In this document: positions 9,189 through 17,864 of the stretch, piece by piece
Layout of the letters: every line of letters begins with the position of its first letter
Numbering within the stretch: the stretch's first letter is position 1
Assembly: GCF_003319125.1 (NCBI RefSeq)
Contig: NZ_QOHG01000006.1
Span: 186,001 to 250,000, forward strand
Length of the DNA: 64,000 nucleotides
Reading direction: 5' to 3'
DNA from: Blastococcus sp. TF02A-26
GTDB lineage: Bacteria; Actinomycetota; Actinomycetes; Mycobacteriales; Geodermatophilaceae
Program-made: the position numbers and the translations under genes
Notes under the pieces: generated by a model
Databases searched by the model: none
Told to the model about the DNA's origin: nothing
Seen by the model: the letters and a program-made list of their open reading frames with translations, nothing else

Positions 9189-10232
9189 GTGACCGACATC
9201 AGTGGCCTGACCTGGACGCTGACCATCGTGCTCATCCTCGCCCTGCTGGCCGTGGACCTCGTCCTGGCCGCGGTCCGTCCGCACCGGGTCGGCTTTCGCG
9301 AGGCCACCGCCTGGTCGATCTTCTACATCGCCCTCGCGATCGGCTTCGGGATTTGGTTCACCACGGAGTACGGCGGCGGACCGGGCACCGAGTACTTCGC
9401 CGGCTACGTCGTCGAGAAGAGCCTGTCGGTCGACAACCTGTTCGTCTTCGTCATCATCATGACGACCTTCGCCGTCCCCGAGGAGCACGAGCACAAGGTG
9501 CTGACCTTCGGCATCGTGCTCGCGCTGGTCATGCGGGCGATCTTCATCGCGCTGGGCGCCACCCTGCTGTCGCTGTTCTCCTTCATGTTCCTGCTGTTCG
9601 GCCTGCTGCTCATCTACACCGCCGTCCAGCTGTTCCGGCACCGCGACGAGGACCCCGACATCGAGAGCAACGCGATGGTCAAGGCCGCCCGCCGCCTGCT
9701 GCCGGTGACCCCCGACTACGTCGGCGGCCGGTTGCTTACCCGGGTCGAGGGCCGGCGCATGGTCACGCCGCTGATGGTCGTGCTGATCGCGATCGGCAGC
9801 GTGGACCTGCTGTTCGCCCTCGACTCCATCCCCGCGGTGTTCGGGGTGACCGATGAGCCCTACATCGTCTTCACCGCCAACGCCTTCGCCCTGCTCGGCC
9901 TGCGCGCGCTGTTCTTCCTCGTCAAGGGACTGCTCGACCGGCTGGTCTACCTGTCCGCTGGGCTGGCGTTCATCCTGGCGTTCATCGGCGTGAAGCTGAT
10001 CCTGCACTGGGCCCACGTCGACATCGACCCCAGCGTGCCCGAGATCCCCACCCCGCTCAGCCTCGGCGTGATCGTCGTGGTCCTGGCCGTCGTCACGGTG
10101 GCCAGCCTGCTCAAGACCCGCCGCGACCCCACCGCCAAGGCCCACCCCGGATCACTGCGCGCAACCGGAACCAAGGACCGGCACGCCCGTCCCGGGTCCA
10201 CCGGCGAGGGAATCGGTGCCCACGGCTCCTGA
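9189..10232 (+). CDS. TerC/Alx family integral membrane protein
   Basis: This 347-residue membrane protein has about nine spans. Family signatures are VEKSLSVDNLFVFVII near residue 75 and LLFALDSIPAVFGV near 210, the acidic intramembrane motifs linked to manganese or tellurite-associated transport in the TerC/Alx family. The GTG start at 9189 has AAGGAGA 5 bases upstream. The C-terminal tail (about 40 residues) is hydrophilic and basic. It stands alone between the protease and a reductase remnant; Mn2+ export is plausible from Alx/MeeF homologues but not shown here. Confidence 0.87.
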   Translation: MTDISGLTWTLTIVLILALLAVDLVLAAVRPHRVGFREATAWSIFYIALAIGFGIWFTTEYGGGPGTEYFAGYVVEKSLSVDNLFVFVIIMTTFAVPEEHEHKVLTFGIVLALVMRAIFIALGATLLSLFSFMFLLFGLLLIYTAVQLFRHRDEDPDIESNAMVKAARRLLPVTPDYVGGRLLTRVEGRRMVTPLMVVLIAIGSVDLLFALDSIPAVFGVTDEPYIVFTANAFALLGLRALFFLVKGLLDRLVYLSAGLAFILAFIGVKLILHWAHVDIDPSVPEIPTPLSLGVIVVVLAVVTVASLLKTRRDPTAKAHPGSLRATGTKDRHARPGSTGEGIGAHGS

Positions 10233-10344
10233 CGCACCAGCCCCCTGCGCGACCCTCCATGGGCGGTCCTGGTGGAGACCGGCGCCGATGCGCAGCCCTT
10301 GATCCATGCTGACGGGGACTCGTGAACGGTCTCGAGATCAGGTC

Positions 10345-10512
10345 TTACCTCGTCGGGCTGTACAGCGGCAGGTCGCCGATCAGAATCTCGGTGGACCGCA
10401 AGTCCGCAGGTGCGAGACGGATCAGCGAGCGGGACAAAATCCGGTTGATCGACGCGGAGAAAAGGCTCCCCACGAAGTAGCCCACCTCGTACGTGGTCTT
10501 CGGCTGTGACAT
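10345..10512 (-). pseudogene. Truncated NADPH-dependent FMN reductase (N-terminal fragment)
   Basis: The 55-codon frame begins MSQPKTTYEVGYFVGSLFSA and continues through NRILSRSLIRLAP to IGDLPLYSP before a premature stop. This is the first beta-alpha-beta unit of NADPH-dependent FMN reductases (SsuE/chromate-reductase type), including the phosphate-loop region GSLxxxSxNR. Full-length members have about 180 residues. The downstream sequence to 10233 no longer matches, so the rest is deleted. It lies in the roughly 400-bp gap between TerC and the universal stress protein, which otherwise shows no gene. Confidence 0.65.
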
Positions 10513-10627
10513 CTCGGTCCTCCGTGACCATCGGGTGCTCCTACGGCCTTGACTGGCGTGTCCGGCTCTGCAAGGTGTGCGATGGGGAAGACACCGCCCC
10601 GTCGTCGACCGGCAGGAGCACGACGCC

Positions 10628-11095
10628 ATGAGCACTCCGGGCACCGATCCGCAGTCCGGTTCCGGCCGCATCGTCGTGGGAGTGGACGGCTCGTCGCACT
10701 CGGAGGAGGCGTTGCGCTGGGCGCTCGGCCAAGCGCGGCTCACCGGCCAGCCGGTCGAGGCGGTCATCTCCTGGAGGATCCCGGCGGTCGGGGTCGATGG
10801 GGCCGGTGCCCTCATGGCCATCGACTGGGAAGGCGATGCGACCAGCATGCTGGAGAACACGGTCGCGAGGGCGGTGGACTCGTCGGATGCCGACCGGGTG
10901 TCCCAGCGCGCGGTCATGGGTCATCCGGGGCAGGTCCTGGTCGACGCGGCGGCAGATGCGGCTCTGCTCGTCGTCGGCAGTCGTGGCCGTGGCGGGTTCA
11001 CGGGGATGCTGCTGGGCTCGGTCAGCCAGCACGTCATCGCCCGCGCCGCCTGCCCGGTCGTCGTCGTCCGCGGCCCCGTCGACCCACCGGAGTGA
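10628..11095 (+). CDS. Universal stress protein (UspA family, ATP-binding type)
   Basis: This 155-residue single-domain USP begins with a beta strand RIVVGVDGS. Its C-terminal nucleotide-binding signature GSRGRGGFTGMLLGSVS matches G-2x-G-9x-G(S/T), so it is probably of the ATP-binding class. The final strand is CPVVVVRG. Such proteins accumulate under starvation, hypoxia or oxidative stress; the precise role is unknown. The ATG at 10628 has AGGAG about 9 bases upstream. It is followed by the left end of an IS5-family element. Confidence 0.88.
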   Translation: MSTPGTDPQSGSGRIVVGVDGSSHSEEALRWALGQARLTGQPVEAVISWRIPAVGVDGAGALMAIDWEGDATSMLENTVARAVDSSDADRVSQRAVMGHPGQVLVDAAADAALLVVGSRGRGGFTGMLLGSVSQHVIARAACPVVVVRGPVDPPE

Positions 11096-11188
11096 CCGGA
11101 CCGCGCGGGCGGACGGCCGGGTCGACGGCGACCTGGCCGTGCCGGTCTGCGGCCCGTTGGCCGATCGACGCCGACGTCAGACTGCTAA

Positions 11189-12156
11189 GGGCGTCCGCCA
11201 GTAGGGATGATCACCACGTTCGGCGTGGCTGGTCGTCGGGGGCAGGCACGAGGGCCACGCTCGCGAAGGTGCTGACGCTCCGTGAGCTGTGGACCGCTCG
11301 TGCCTGCCGTCCCATCGTGCATCCTTGACCCGCTGCGCGAGCAGTTCCTCGCGCTGCTGCCCACGCGTGTCGATGAGCACCCGCTGGGCTGTCACCGGCC
11401 GCGCATCGCCGACGCCGTGGTGTTCGACCACCTGGTCGCCGCGCTGGTGTTCGGCGCCGGCTACGACCGGATCGCCGACGCCGACTGCTCGGCCACCACC
11501 ATGCGCCGCCGCCGGGACGAATGGATCAGGCTGGGCATCTTCGACCGGCTACGGCTGGCCTGCCTGGACGCCTACGACACGATGATCGGCCTGGACCTGG
11601 CCGACCTGGCCGTGGACGGCTGCACCACCAAGGCGCCCTGCGGTGGACAGTGCGCCGGTCGCAGCCCGGTAGACCGCGGCAAGGGCGGCATGAAGCGGTC
11701 CCAGCTGTGCGACGGCGCCGGCGTGCCGATGGCCACGGTGTCCGCGCCGGCCAACACCCGCGACGACGCTCTGCTCGGGGAGACCCTGGACGCGCTCAAG
11801 GACTTCCAACCCCTGCCAGCGGACGTGACCGTGCACCTGGACGCCGGCTATGACTACCGGCCCTGCCGGGAAGCCCTTGACGAGCGAGGCCTCGCCGGGC
11901 AGATCGCCGCGCGCGGTACACCCGCGCCGATCCAGGTCGGCCGGCGGTGGGTTGTCGAGCGGACCAACTCCTGGCTCAACGACTTCGGCCGGCTGCGTCG
12001 CTGCACCGAACGCCGCCAGGTCTGTGTTGACGCCTTCCTTGCCCTCGCTACCGCGATCGTCACAATCCGTGCGTTGCTGCGGGCCGCCTGGTACCGCTAT
12101 CGATGGGACACCCGTCCAAGATCACCACGGATCCGCTGACCTAATGGCGGAGGCCC
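11189..12156 (+). mobile_element. IS5-family insertion sequence, apparently complete
   Basis: The element is about 968 bp. The left end reads GGGCGTCCGCCAGTAGG. The right end, reverse-complemented, reads GGGCCTCCGCCATTAGG, 15 of 17 bases identical. Both ends are flanked by TAA (11186-11188 and 12157-12159), consistent with a 3-bp target duplication of the TNA type used by some IS5-family groups. It carries one intact transposase. It inserted between the USP gene and the 3' end of zwf without disrupting an identifiable gene. Confidence 0.8.
11300..12139 (+). CDS. IS5-family transposase (DDE)
   Basis: This 279-residue product starts at a GTG (VPAVPSCILDPL), the usual N-terminus of this transposase group; an in-frame GTG at 11282 is an alternative. 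The N-terminal DUF4096-like insertion-element domain (GCHRPRIADAVVFDHLV) is followed by the DDE core: Asp in LAVDGC, Asp in HLDAGYD, and Glu in the VERTNSWLNDFGRL motif (YREK-like region). The frame is uninterrupted, so transposition may still be possible. It accounts for almost all of the element between the inverted repeats. Confidence 0.88.
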   Translation: MPAVPSCILDPLREQFLALLPTRVDEHPLGCHRPRIADAVVFDHLVAALVFGAGYDRIADADCSATTMRRRRDEWIRLGIFDRLRLACLDAYDTMIGLDLADLAVDGCTTKAPCGGQCAGRSPVDRGKGGMKRSQLCDGAGVPMATVSAPANTRDDALLGETLDALKDFQPLPADVTVHLDAGYDYRPCREALDERGLAGQIAARGTPAPIQVGRRWVVERTNSWLNDFGRLRRCTERRQVCVDAFLALATAIVTIRALLRAAWYRYRWDTRPRSPRIR

Positions 12157-12166
12157 TAAGCGCAGT

Positions 12167-13537
12167 TCAGCGCTCGCGCTGATCGAACGGCCCGTCCGAT
12201 CCGGCGGGGTACTCCTGGAGCGGAACCAGGTCCTTGGCCCATGCGTCGAGCACGGGTGTAACGACGCGCCAGGATTCCTCCGCTTCGTCACCGCGGATCG
12301 ACAGGGCAGGGTCACGGTGGAACACGTCCAGCAACAGCCGACCGTAGGCGGGTAGTTCGGCCGGTTCGAGTTCAGCGGCGAGGGTCAGCGGGACCAGCGT
12401 GTGCGCGCGGGCGCCGACGCCGGACATCTCGACGACGACGCTCTCGGGCTGGAGCCCGAAGCGCAGCACGTTGGGTTGCGGGTCGCCGCGCATGCCACGG
12501 GGCAGGTGCGGCACCGGCCGGAAGTGCACCGCCACCTCCATCCGGTTCCGCCCGAGCGCCTTGCCGGTCCGGAGCCGGAACACGGTGCCGCGCCAGCGCC
12601 AGTTGTCCAACCGGAGTTCCAGCTCGGCGAACGTCTCCGTCCGGTGGGCCGGGTCGACGCCGTCCTCCTCCACGTACGCAGGAACGGATACGCCGTCGAC
12701 GAGCCCGCTCGTGTAGCGGGCCCGACGTGTGTGACGGACGACGTCGTCGGCGCTCAGCGGGCGGATCGAGCGCAGCACGTCCACCTTGCGGTCCCGCAGG
12801 TCTCGGGCGTCGAGACTGATCGGCGGCTCCATCGCCACCAGGCAGAGCAACTGCAGCAGGTGGTTCTGCAGCATGTCCTTCAGCGCGCCGACGCCGTCGT
12901 AGTATCCGGCCCTACCCTCCAGGGCGAGCGTCTCGTCCCAGACGACGTCGATCTCCGCGATGTGCGCGCTGTTCCAGATTGGCTCCAGCACCCGGTTGGC
13001 CAACCTGGTGCCGAGGACGTTCTGCACGGTCGTCATGGCCAGGAAGTGGTCGACGCGGAACACCGATTCCTCAGGGACGACCCGGGCGAGCAGGGCGTTC
13101 AGCTCGACCGCCTGGGCGAGATCCTCACCGAACGGCTTCTCCAGCACGATCGAGCTCCCCTCCGGCAGCCCGGCACCGTGCAGCGCCGAGACGGTGGGGG
13201 CGAACAGGAACGGCGGAAGGGCGAGGTAGGCCGCGATCGGCTCGGCACCCCGGACTACGGCGCGCAGGGCGGCCGGGTCGGTGACGTCGGCCCGGTGGTA
13301 CTCGGCCGCCGACACGATCGCGTCCCGGTCAGCGGCCGGGAACTGCCCCCCGTGCTGACCGAGCTGGGCACGCGCCCACCCGCGGAACTGCTCGTTCCCC
13401 CAGTCCTCCCGGCCCACGCCGATCAGCCGGAACCCGTCGCCGAGGTGCCCGCCGTTGCCCAGCGCCGCAAGCCCGGGCAGGAGGTATCGCGCCGTCAGGT
13501 CGCCGGTGGCCCCGAGGAGGACGAAGCGCTCGATCAC
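12167..13537 (-). CDS. zwf: Glucose-6-phosphate 1-dehydrogenase family protein
   Basis: This 456-residue protein follows the G6PDH fold order: the N-terminal nucleotide site GATGDL (9-14), EKPFG (133-137), the catalytic region and a C-terminal domain with QNHLLQLL (His226). It would oxidise glucose 6-phosphate to the lactone in the oxidative pentose phosphate route, making NADPH. Oddly, the hallmark RIDHYLGKE reads RVDHFLAMT (161-169): the catalytic Asp-His are kept, but the Lys normally contacting substrate phosphate is lost. The Lys residues after GASGDLTKRKL are also missing. It overlaps the GH15 gene by 4 bp (ATGA). A divergent paralogue with altered kinetics or substrate is possible. Confidence 0.8.
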   Translation of the reverse strand: MIERFVLLGATGDLTARYLLPGLAALGNGGHLGDGFRLIGVGREDWGNEQFRGWARAQLGQHGGQFPAADRDAIVSAAEYHRADVTDPAALRAVVRGAEPIAAYLALPPFLFAPTVSALHGAGLPEGSSIVLEKPFGEDLAQAVELNALLARVVPEESVFRVDHFLAMTTVQNVLGTRLANRVLEPIWNSAHIAEIDVVWDETLALEGRAGYYDGVGALKDMLQNHLLQLLCLVAMEPPISLDARDLRDRKVDVLRSIRPLSADDVVRHTRRARYTSGLVDGVSVPAYVEEDGVDPAHRTETFAELELRLDNWRWRGTVFRLRTGKALGRNRMEVAVHFRPVPHLPRGMRGDPQPNVLRFGLQPESVVVEMSGVGARAHTLVPLTLAAELEPAELPAYGRLLLDVFHRDPALSIRGDEAEESWRVVTPVLDAWAKDLVPLQEYPAGSDGPFDQRER

Positions 13538-15360
13538 CTCCCCCTCCTCATCGCCCTGGCCAGGTTCACCCCGCTGGCGATCACTCCGATGTGGCTGAAC
13601 GCCTGGGGAAAGTTCCCGGTGAGTTCACCGCTCGACGGGTCGATCTGCTCCGACAGGAGGCCGAGCGGGCTCGCCCTGGCGCACAGCGACGCGTACAGCC
13701 CCTCGGCCTCATCCAGCTTCCCCTGGAGTACCAGGTTGTCGACGAGCCAGAAGCTGCACAGCAGGAACGCACCTTCGTCACCGGCGAGCCCGTCCGGGGA
13801 CTCGTCGTGCCGGTAGCGGTAGAGCAGGCCGTCGCCGGCCGACAGTCGCTCGGCGATCGCGGCGGTCGTGGCGACCATCCTCGGGTGATCGGCCGGGATC
13901 ACGCCGCGCAGCGGGAGCGCCAGCAGGCTGGCATCTAGGCTGTCGCCACCGTCGAGGTGCTCGGACAGGGTTTTCGCGTCCTCGTTCCACGCCCGCGTCA
14001 GGATGGTCTCCCGGAGATCGGCGGCCTCCCTCCGCCAGCGCGCGAGGGGTCCGGCGAGACCGAGTTGCTCACCTGTCGCCGCGGCCCGGTCCAGCGCCAC
14101 CTGGCACATGGCGGCGGAGTAGGTGAACACCCGGCCGCTGCTGCGCACCTCCCAGATGCCCTGGTCCGGCTGCCGCCACGCCCGGCCGGCGGCGTCGGCG
14201 ATGCCGCTCAGCCCACCCCACAGGGCGGGGTCGAGCCGGCCGCCCGCCTTGACCCACTGGTCCGCGCAGTCGAGGACCTCGCCGTAGACGTCGTGCTGGC
14301 GCTGGTCGGCCGCGCCGTTGCCCCAACGCACCGGCGCCGAGCCGCGATATCCCTCGAGCTCGACGTCCTCCCATTCGTCGGGGATCGGGTCGCCGGCGAT
14401 GGTGTACATGATCCTCGGCTGCCGGCTCCGCTCGAACGCGTCGAGGACCCAGCCGAGGTAGGCATCGGCCTCGTTGACGAAACCGATCCGGCGCAGCGCG
14501 AAGACGGCGTAGGCGGCATCGCGGACCCACGTGTAGCGGTAGTCCCAGTTGCGGATCCCCCCGACGGGCGCCGGCAGGGACGACGTCGGCGCCGCGACGA
14601 GCGACCCGTGCGCCCAGTGGTCGCAGAGCTTGAGCGTGATCGCCGCCCGCCGGACCATGTCCGGCTGCGGGCCGTCGTAGGAGAAGCCGGTCATCCACCG
14701 CCGCCACCCGTCGGCCGTCTCGGCGAGCCTCGCCTCGGCGTCGAGCGGGTGGTGCCGATGCAAGCGGCCCCACGAGAGGACCAGGTCGAGCCGATCGCCC
14801 TGCTGCAGGTCGTGGGTGCTCAGCAACCCGGGAAGCGGGCGATTGGACCGCAGGTGCAGCCGCAGTCCCGGCTGGCGGGCGCACTCGACGGCCAGGCCGT
14901 TGAACGCCGGGCGGGGCTGCGCGCCGCCGCGCGGCTGCACGGCGACGCGGAGCCGGACGTACCCGGAGAGCACCACCGCTGAGCGGACGAGTTCACCGCG
15001 GTCGGCGGGGGCATCGTCGGTGAGATCGGCCCCGGAGCGCAACGCCAGGGCGTCCGTGAGTCGCACGAGCCCGGTGTCGCTGCGCAGCTCGGTGATCAGG
15101 ACGCCGGTGTCCGGCTCGTATCGCTGCCGCGCCTCGACCAGCCGTTCCGGTACCACGATGAACGAGCCGCCGCGAGCAGAGTCCAGCAGTGAGCAGAACA
15201 GCGGTTCGGAGTCGAAGTCGGGGACGCACATCCACCGGATAACACCGTCGAGTCCGACCAACGCCGCGGTCGCTCCGTCGCCGATCAGGCCGAGGTCGGC
15301 CAGTGGCGGGTAGCCGTCGTGGAGCCGGATCGGCCGGAAGCCGGGATCGAGGTCGAGCAC
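13534..15360 (-). CDS. GH15 family glycoside hydrolase (glucoamylase/trehalase-like), intact
   Basis: This 608-residue protein has an N-terminal beta domain (PPLADLGLIGDGATAALV) and an (alpha/alpha)6 barrel with RNWDYRYTW at 270-278. The general acid is Glu404 in DQGIWEVR and the general base is Glu529 in GDEGAFLLCSFWLV. There is no signal peptide, so it is probably intracellular. Actinobacterial enzymes of this subgroup include acid trehalases and glucoamylases; substrate cannot be decided from sequence. It is an intact paralogue of the frameshifted gene at 2385-4315. The 4-bp overlap with zwf suggests that glucose released may feed the pentose phosphate route (inference). Confidence 0.86.
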   Translation of the reverse strand: MLDLDPGFRPIRLHDGYPPLADLGLIGDGATAALVGLDGVIRWMCVPDFDSEPLFCSLLDSARGGSFIVVPERLVEARQRYEPDTGVLITELRSDTGLVRLTDALALRSGADLTDDAPADRGELVRSAVVLSGYVRLRVAVQPRGGAQPRPAFNGLAVECARQPGLRLHLRSNRPLPGLLSTHDLQQGDRLDLVLSWGRLHRHHPLDAEARLAETADGWRRWMTGFSYDGPQPDMVRRAAITLKLCDHWAHGSLVAAPTSSLPAPVGGIRNWDYRYTWVRDAAYAVFALRRIGFVNEADAYLGWVLDAFERSRQPRIMYTIAGDPIPDEWEDVELEGYRGSAPVRWGNGAADQRQHDVYGEVLDCADQWVKAGGRLDPALWGGLSGIADAAGRAWRQPDQGIWEVRSSGRVFTYSAAMCQVALDRAAATGEQLGLAGPLARWRREAADLRETILTRAWNEDAKTLSEHLDGGDSLDASLLALPLRGVIPADHPRMVATTAAIAERLSAGDGLLYRYRHDESPDGLAGDEGAFLLCSFWLVDNLVLQGKLDEAEGLYASLCARASPLGLLSEQIDPSSGELTGNFPQAFSHIGVIASGVNLARAMRRGR

Positions 15361-15434
15361 CGCGGACCCTCCTAGAACTTGATGAGCACCTTGACCACGT
15401 CGTCGAGTTTTGTCTTCCAGGGGTGACAGCCCGG

Positions 15435-15986
15435 TCAGCGGCCGACCGCGTCGGCGGGCTCCGTGAACCTGTCCGGCCGGACGTCGGTGTAAGTGCGGAT
15501 CGGCACGGAGAGGGTTACCGAGCCGGCGTCGCGGAACTCGAAGGTGACCGGGACGCTGAAGCCGCTGCGCAGGGCCCCACGGAGCCCGGTCAGCTCCAGG
15601 TGGAGGCCGCTCACCTCGCGGAGGGCCGCGACCCCGCCGGCGGGCACGGGCACCTCCAGGCGCGGTTCCGCCTCCTGGTCGCCGTCCCGGAGGACGACCG
15701 CCTCGGCGACCTCGGCCGAGGCCCCGGTGAGTTCATCGTCGGCCTCGCCGCCGTTCGCGATCGTCAGCAGGAGAGCGGCGCCGTCCCCGGCGATGTGCAG
15801 GCTGCCGCGGGTCCCGGGGGACGCGACGGACACGCCGAGCAGCCGGAGGTCTCCTACCCGCCCGTCGACGCTGTCGAGCCCGATCCTGGCCCGGTCGAGG
15901 TTCGGCGGGTCGGCGCGCGCCGACGTGCAGCCGGCCAGCACCAGCAGGGTGAGCAGGGCCGCCACGGCGACTCCGGTGCGGTTCAT
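15435..15986 (-). CDS. LpqE/PCuAC-like lipoprotein (second copy)
   Basis: This 183-residue lipoprotein begins MNRTGVAVAALLTLLVLAGC, with the lipobox Cys at residue 20. The ATG at 15986 has GGAGGAGC just upstream, which decides the start over a longer frame. The core mirrors its paralogue at 4312-4911: LDSVDGRVGDLRLLGVSVAS, then PVPAGGVAALREV, HLELTGL and GSVTLSVPI. No Met/His copper motif is visible. It sits 17 bp after the antiporter gene and 74 bp before GH15 in the same direction, so it is probably part of the arc-zwf operon. Function is unknown. Confidence 0.8.
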   Translation of the reverse strand: MNRTGVAVAALLTLLVLAGCTSARADPPNLDRARIGLDSVDGRVGDLRLLGVSVASPGTRGSLHIAGDGAALLLTIANGGEADDELTGASAEVAEAVVLRDGDQEAEPRLEVPVPAGGVAALREVSGLHLELTGLRGALRSGFSVPVTFEFRDAGSVTLSVPIRTYTDVRPDRFTEPADAVGR

Positions 15987-16003
15987 GTCAGCTCCTCCGG
16001 GGC

Positions 16004-17479
16004 TCAGGTGGTGATGAAGCCGGTCCACAAGCCGACGACGCCGGTGATGCCGGCGGCCACGATCACGGCGCAGAGCACCATCTCGGTGGGGCTGAACAGC
16101 CGGCGGCTGTGCTCGCTGCGCGCTTTGACGTACAGTAGGGTGGCCGGGGCGAGAATCACCGTGGCCAGCAGCAGGAACTTCAGGCCGGCGGCCTCGAAGA
16201 GGAACAGCGTGTAGGCGGTGGCGATCCCCGCGATGATCGCCTCCTTCCGACGCGTCCTGGCGGTCACGTCCTCGTAGCCCTCCCCCGTGAGGCCGAGCTT
16301 CAGCGCGTACGCGGCGGTCAGGAAGTAGGGGATCAGCGCCAAACAGGTGGACAGATCGAGCATGAAGTTCAGCGCATCGGTCAGGACCAGCGTCGCGGCG
16401 AGGAGGCCCTGGACCGCCAGCGAGCTGACGACGAGTGCCGTGATCGGCGTGGCCTTGTCGTTCTCCCTACCCAGGAAGGCCGGGAGGTCCTCATTGCGGG
16501 CCGGGATGTACATCACCTCGGCCGCCATCAAGCTCCAGGCGAGGTAGGCGCCGAGGACGGAGACGATGACGGCCGCGCTGATGAACCAGCGGCCCCAGTC
16601 GCCGACGACGGACTCGAAGAGGCCGATCATCGACGGCTGGCGGGTCGCGGCAATCTCCGGCTGCGGCATCACCCCGTAGCTCGACAGCGTCACCAGGGCG
16701 AAGATCGACAGCACGCTCAGGAAGCCCAGGACGGTCGCCCTGCCGACGTCTTGGCGCCGCTTGGCGTAGCGCGAGTAGACGCTGGCGCCCTCGATGCCGA
16801 TGAAGACGAACGTCGTGATGATCATGGTGTTGCGGATCTGCTCGTCGAGCGAGCCCAGGTCGCCGTAGCCGGTGGCGATCCAGTTGTCGGCGAAGACGCC
16901 GGCGTCGAACGCCACGAACAGCACGACGATGAAGGTGAGGATCGGCAGAATCTTGAACACCGTCACGATGCGGTTGACGATGGCGGCGTCACGAACGCCC
17001 CGCGCGATCAGGTAGTGGAAGAGCCAGACACCGACCGTGCCGAGCGCCACCGCGAGGACCGTGTCGCCGTCACCGAACACTGGGAAGAACGCGCCGATGG
17101 TCGCCGTGATGAAGATCCAGTAGAAGGCGTTGCCGGAGACCGTGCTGGCCCAGAAGCCGATCGCCGAGTTGAACCCGACGTAGTCGCCGAACCCGGCCTT
17201 GGCGTAGATGAAGACCCCGGAGTCCAGCTGGGGCTTGCGGATCGCGAGGTTCTGGAACACGAAGGCGAGCATCAGCATGCCCGTCCCCGCGATCGTCCAG
17301 GCGATCAGCGATCCGAGGACGCCGGTTGCCACGCCGAAGCGCGCCGGCAGCGAGAAGACGCCCGCGCCGACCATGCTGCCGACCACCATCGCGGTGAGGG
17401 TGGGCAGCGACATCTTTCCCGGCGTCGCGACCGGGGCGTCGGCAACCGCGCCGGCAGCCCGTGGGGCCGTGTCGACCAT
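16004..17479 (-). CDS. arcD: APC superfamily basic amino acid antiporter (arginine/ornithine type)
   Basis: This 491-residue protein has about 12-13 membrane spans. It opens with the APC signature TLTAMVVGSMVGAGVFSLPARFG and contains FVFIGIEGASVYSRYAKRR, typical of the ArcD/LysI arginine-ornithine antiporter subgroup. It would import arginine in exchange for ornithine (or citrulline). The start is ATG 17479 with AGGAG 8 bases upstream; the longer open frame is basic and unlike the family. It lies with arginine deiminase in one minus-strand unit, which supports arginine as substrate. No arcB or arcC is present in the window. Confidence 0.82.
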   Translation of the reverse strand: MVDTAPRAAGAVADAPVATPGKMSLPTLTAMVVGSMVGAGVFSLPARFGVATGVLGSLIAWTIAGTGMLMLAFVFQNLAIRKPQLDSGVFIYAKAGFGDYVGFNSAIGFWASTVSGNAFYWIFITATIGAFFPVFGDGDTVLAVALGTVGVWLFHYLIARGVRDAAIVNRIVTVFKILPILTFIVVLFVAFDAGVFADNWIATGYGDLGSLDEQIRNTMIITTFVFIGIEGASVYSRYAKRRQDVGRATVLGFLSVLSIFALVTLSSYGVMPQPEIAATRQPSMIGLFESVVGDWGRWFISAAVIVSVLGAYLAWSLMAAEVMYIPARNEDLPAFLGRENDKATPITALVVSSLAVQGLLAATLVLTDALNFMLDLSTCLALIPYFLTAAYALKLGLTGEGYEDVTARTRRKEAIIAGIATAYTLFLFEAAGLKFLLLATVILAPATLLYVKARSEHSRRLFSPTEMVLCAVIVAAGITGVVGLWTGFITT

Positions 17480-17484
17480 CGCAG

Positions 17485-17739
17485 TCACTCCTGTCCTGGG
17501 GCTCGGCCGAGCGCCACCGGCTCGACCTTTTCGATCTTGAAGCCGACGACTCCGTACAGAACGCATAGCGCCGCGATCGCGGCGCATCCCACCAGAGCCA
17601 CCTGAAGTGGTCCGTCCAGCGCGTCGAAACCGAACAGCACGAGGGAACTTGCAATCAGGACCGCCAGGGCGACGAGGTCCAGCAGAGCATCGACGAGCAA
17701 CGTCGGCCGTCGCGCCGTCAGGACATCTCGCTCTTCCAT
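17485..17739 (-). CDS. Small two-span membrane protein of the arc operon
   Basis: This 84-residue product begins MEERDVLTARRPTLL. It has two hydrophobic segments (about 17-38 and 46-66) followed by a charged tail KIEKVEPVALGR. A GAGAGGGA ribosome site precedes the ATG at 17739. It lies between arcA and arcD, 5 bp before the arcD start, so it is co-transcribed. I do not recognise a family. By position it could assist the antiporter, but nothing in the sequence proves this. Confidence 0.6.
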   Translation of the reverse strand: MEERDVLTARRPTLLVDALLDLVALAVLIASSLVLFGFDALDGPLQVALVGCAAIAALCVLYGVVGFKIEKVEPVALGRAPGQE

Positions 17740-17864
17740 GGCGTCCCTCTCAATCGGGCAGCCGAGGCCCCGGACGCCAGGCTCGGTGACGGACTCACCG
17801 ACTGGTCTGACCGGAGCTCTCCTCAGTAGCAGCCGGACGGTGCCCGGCTCGACGAGCGATCGGC

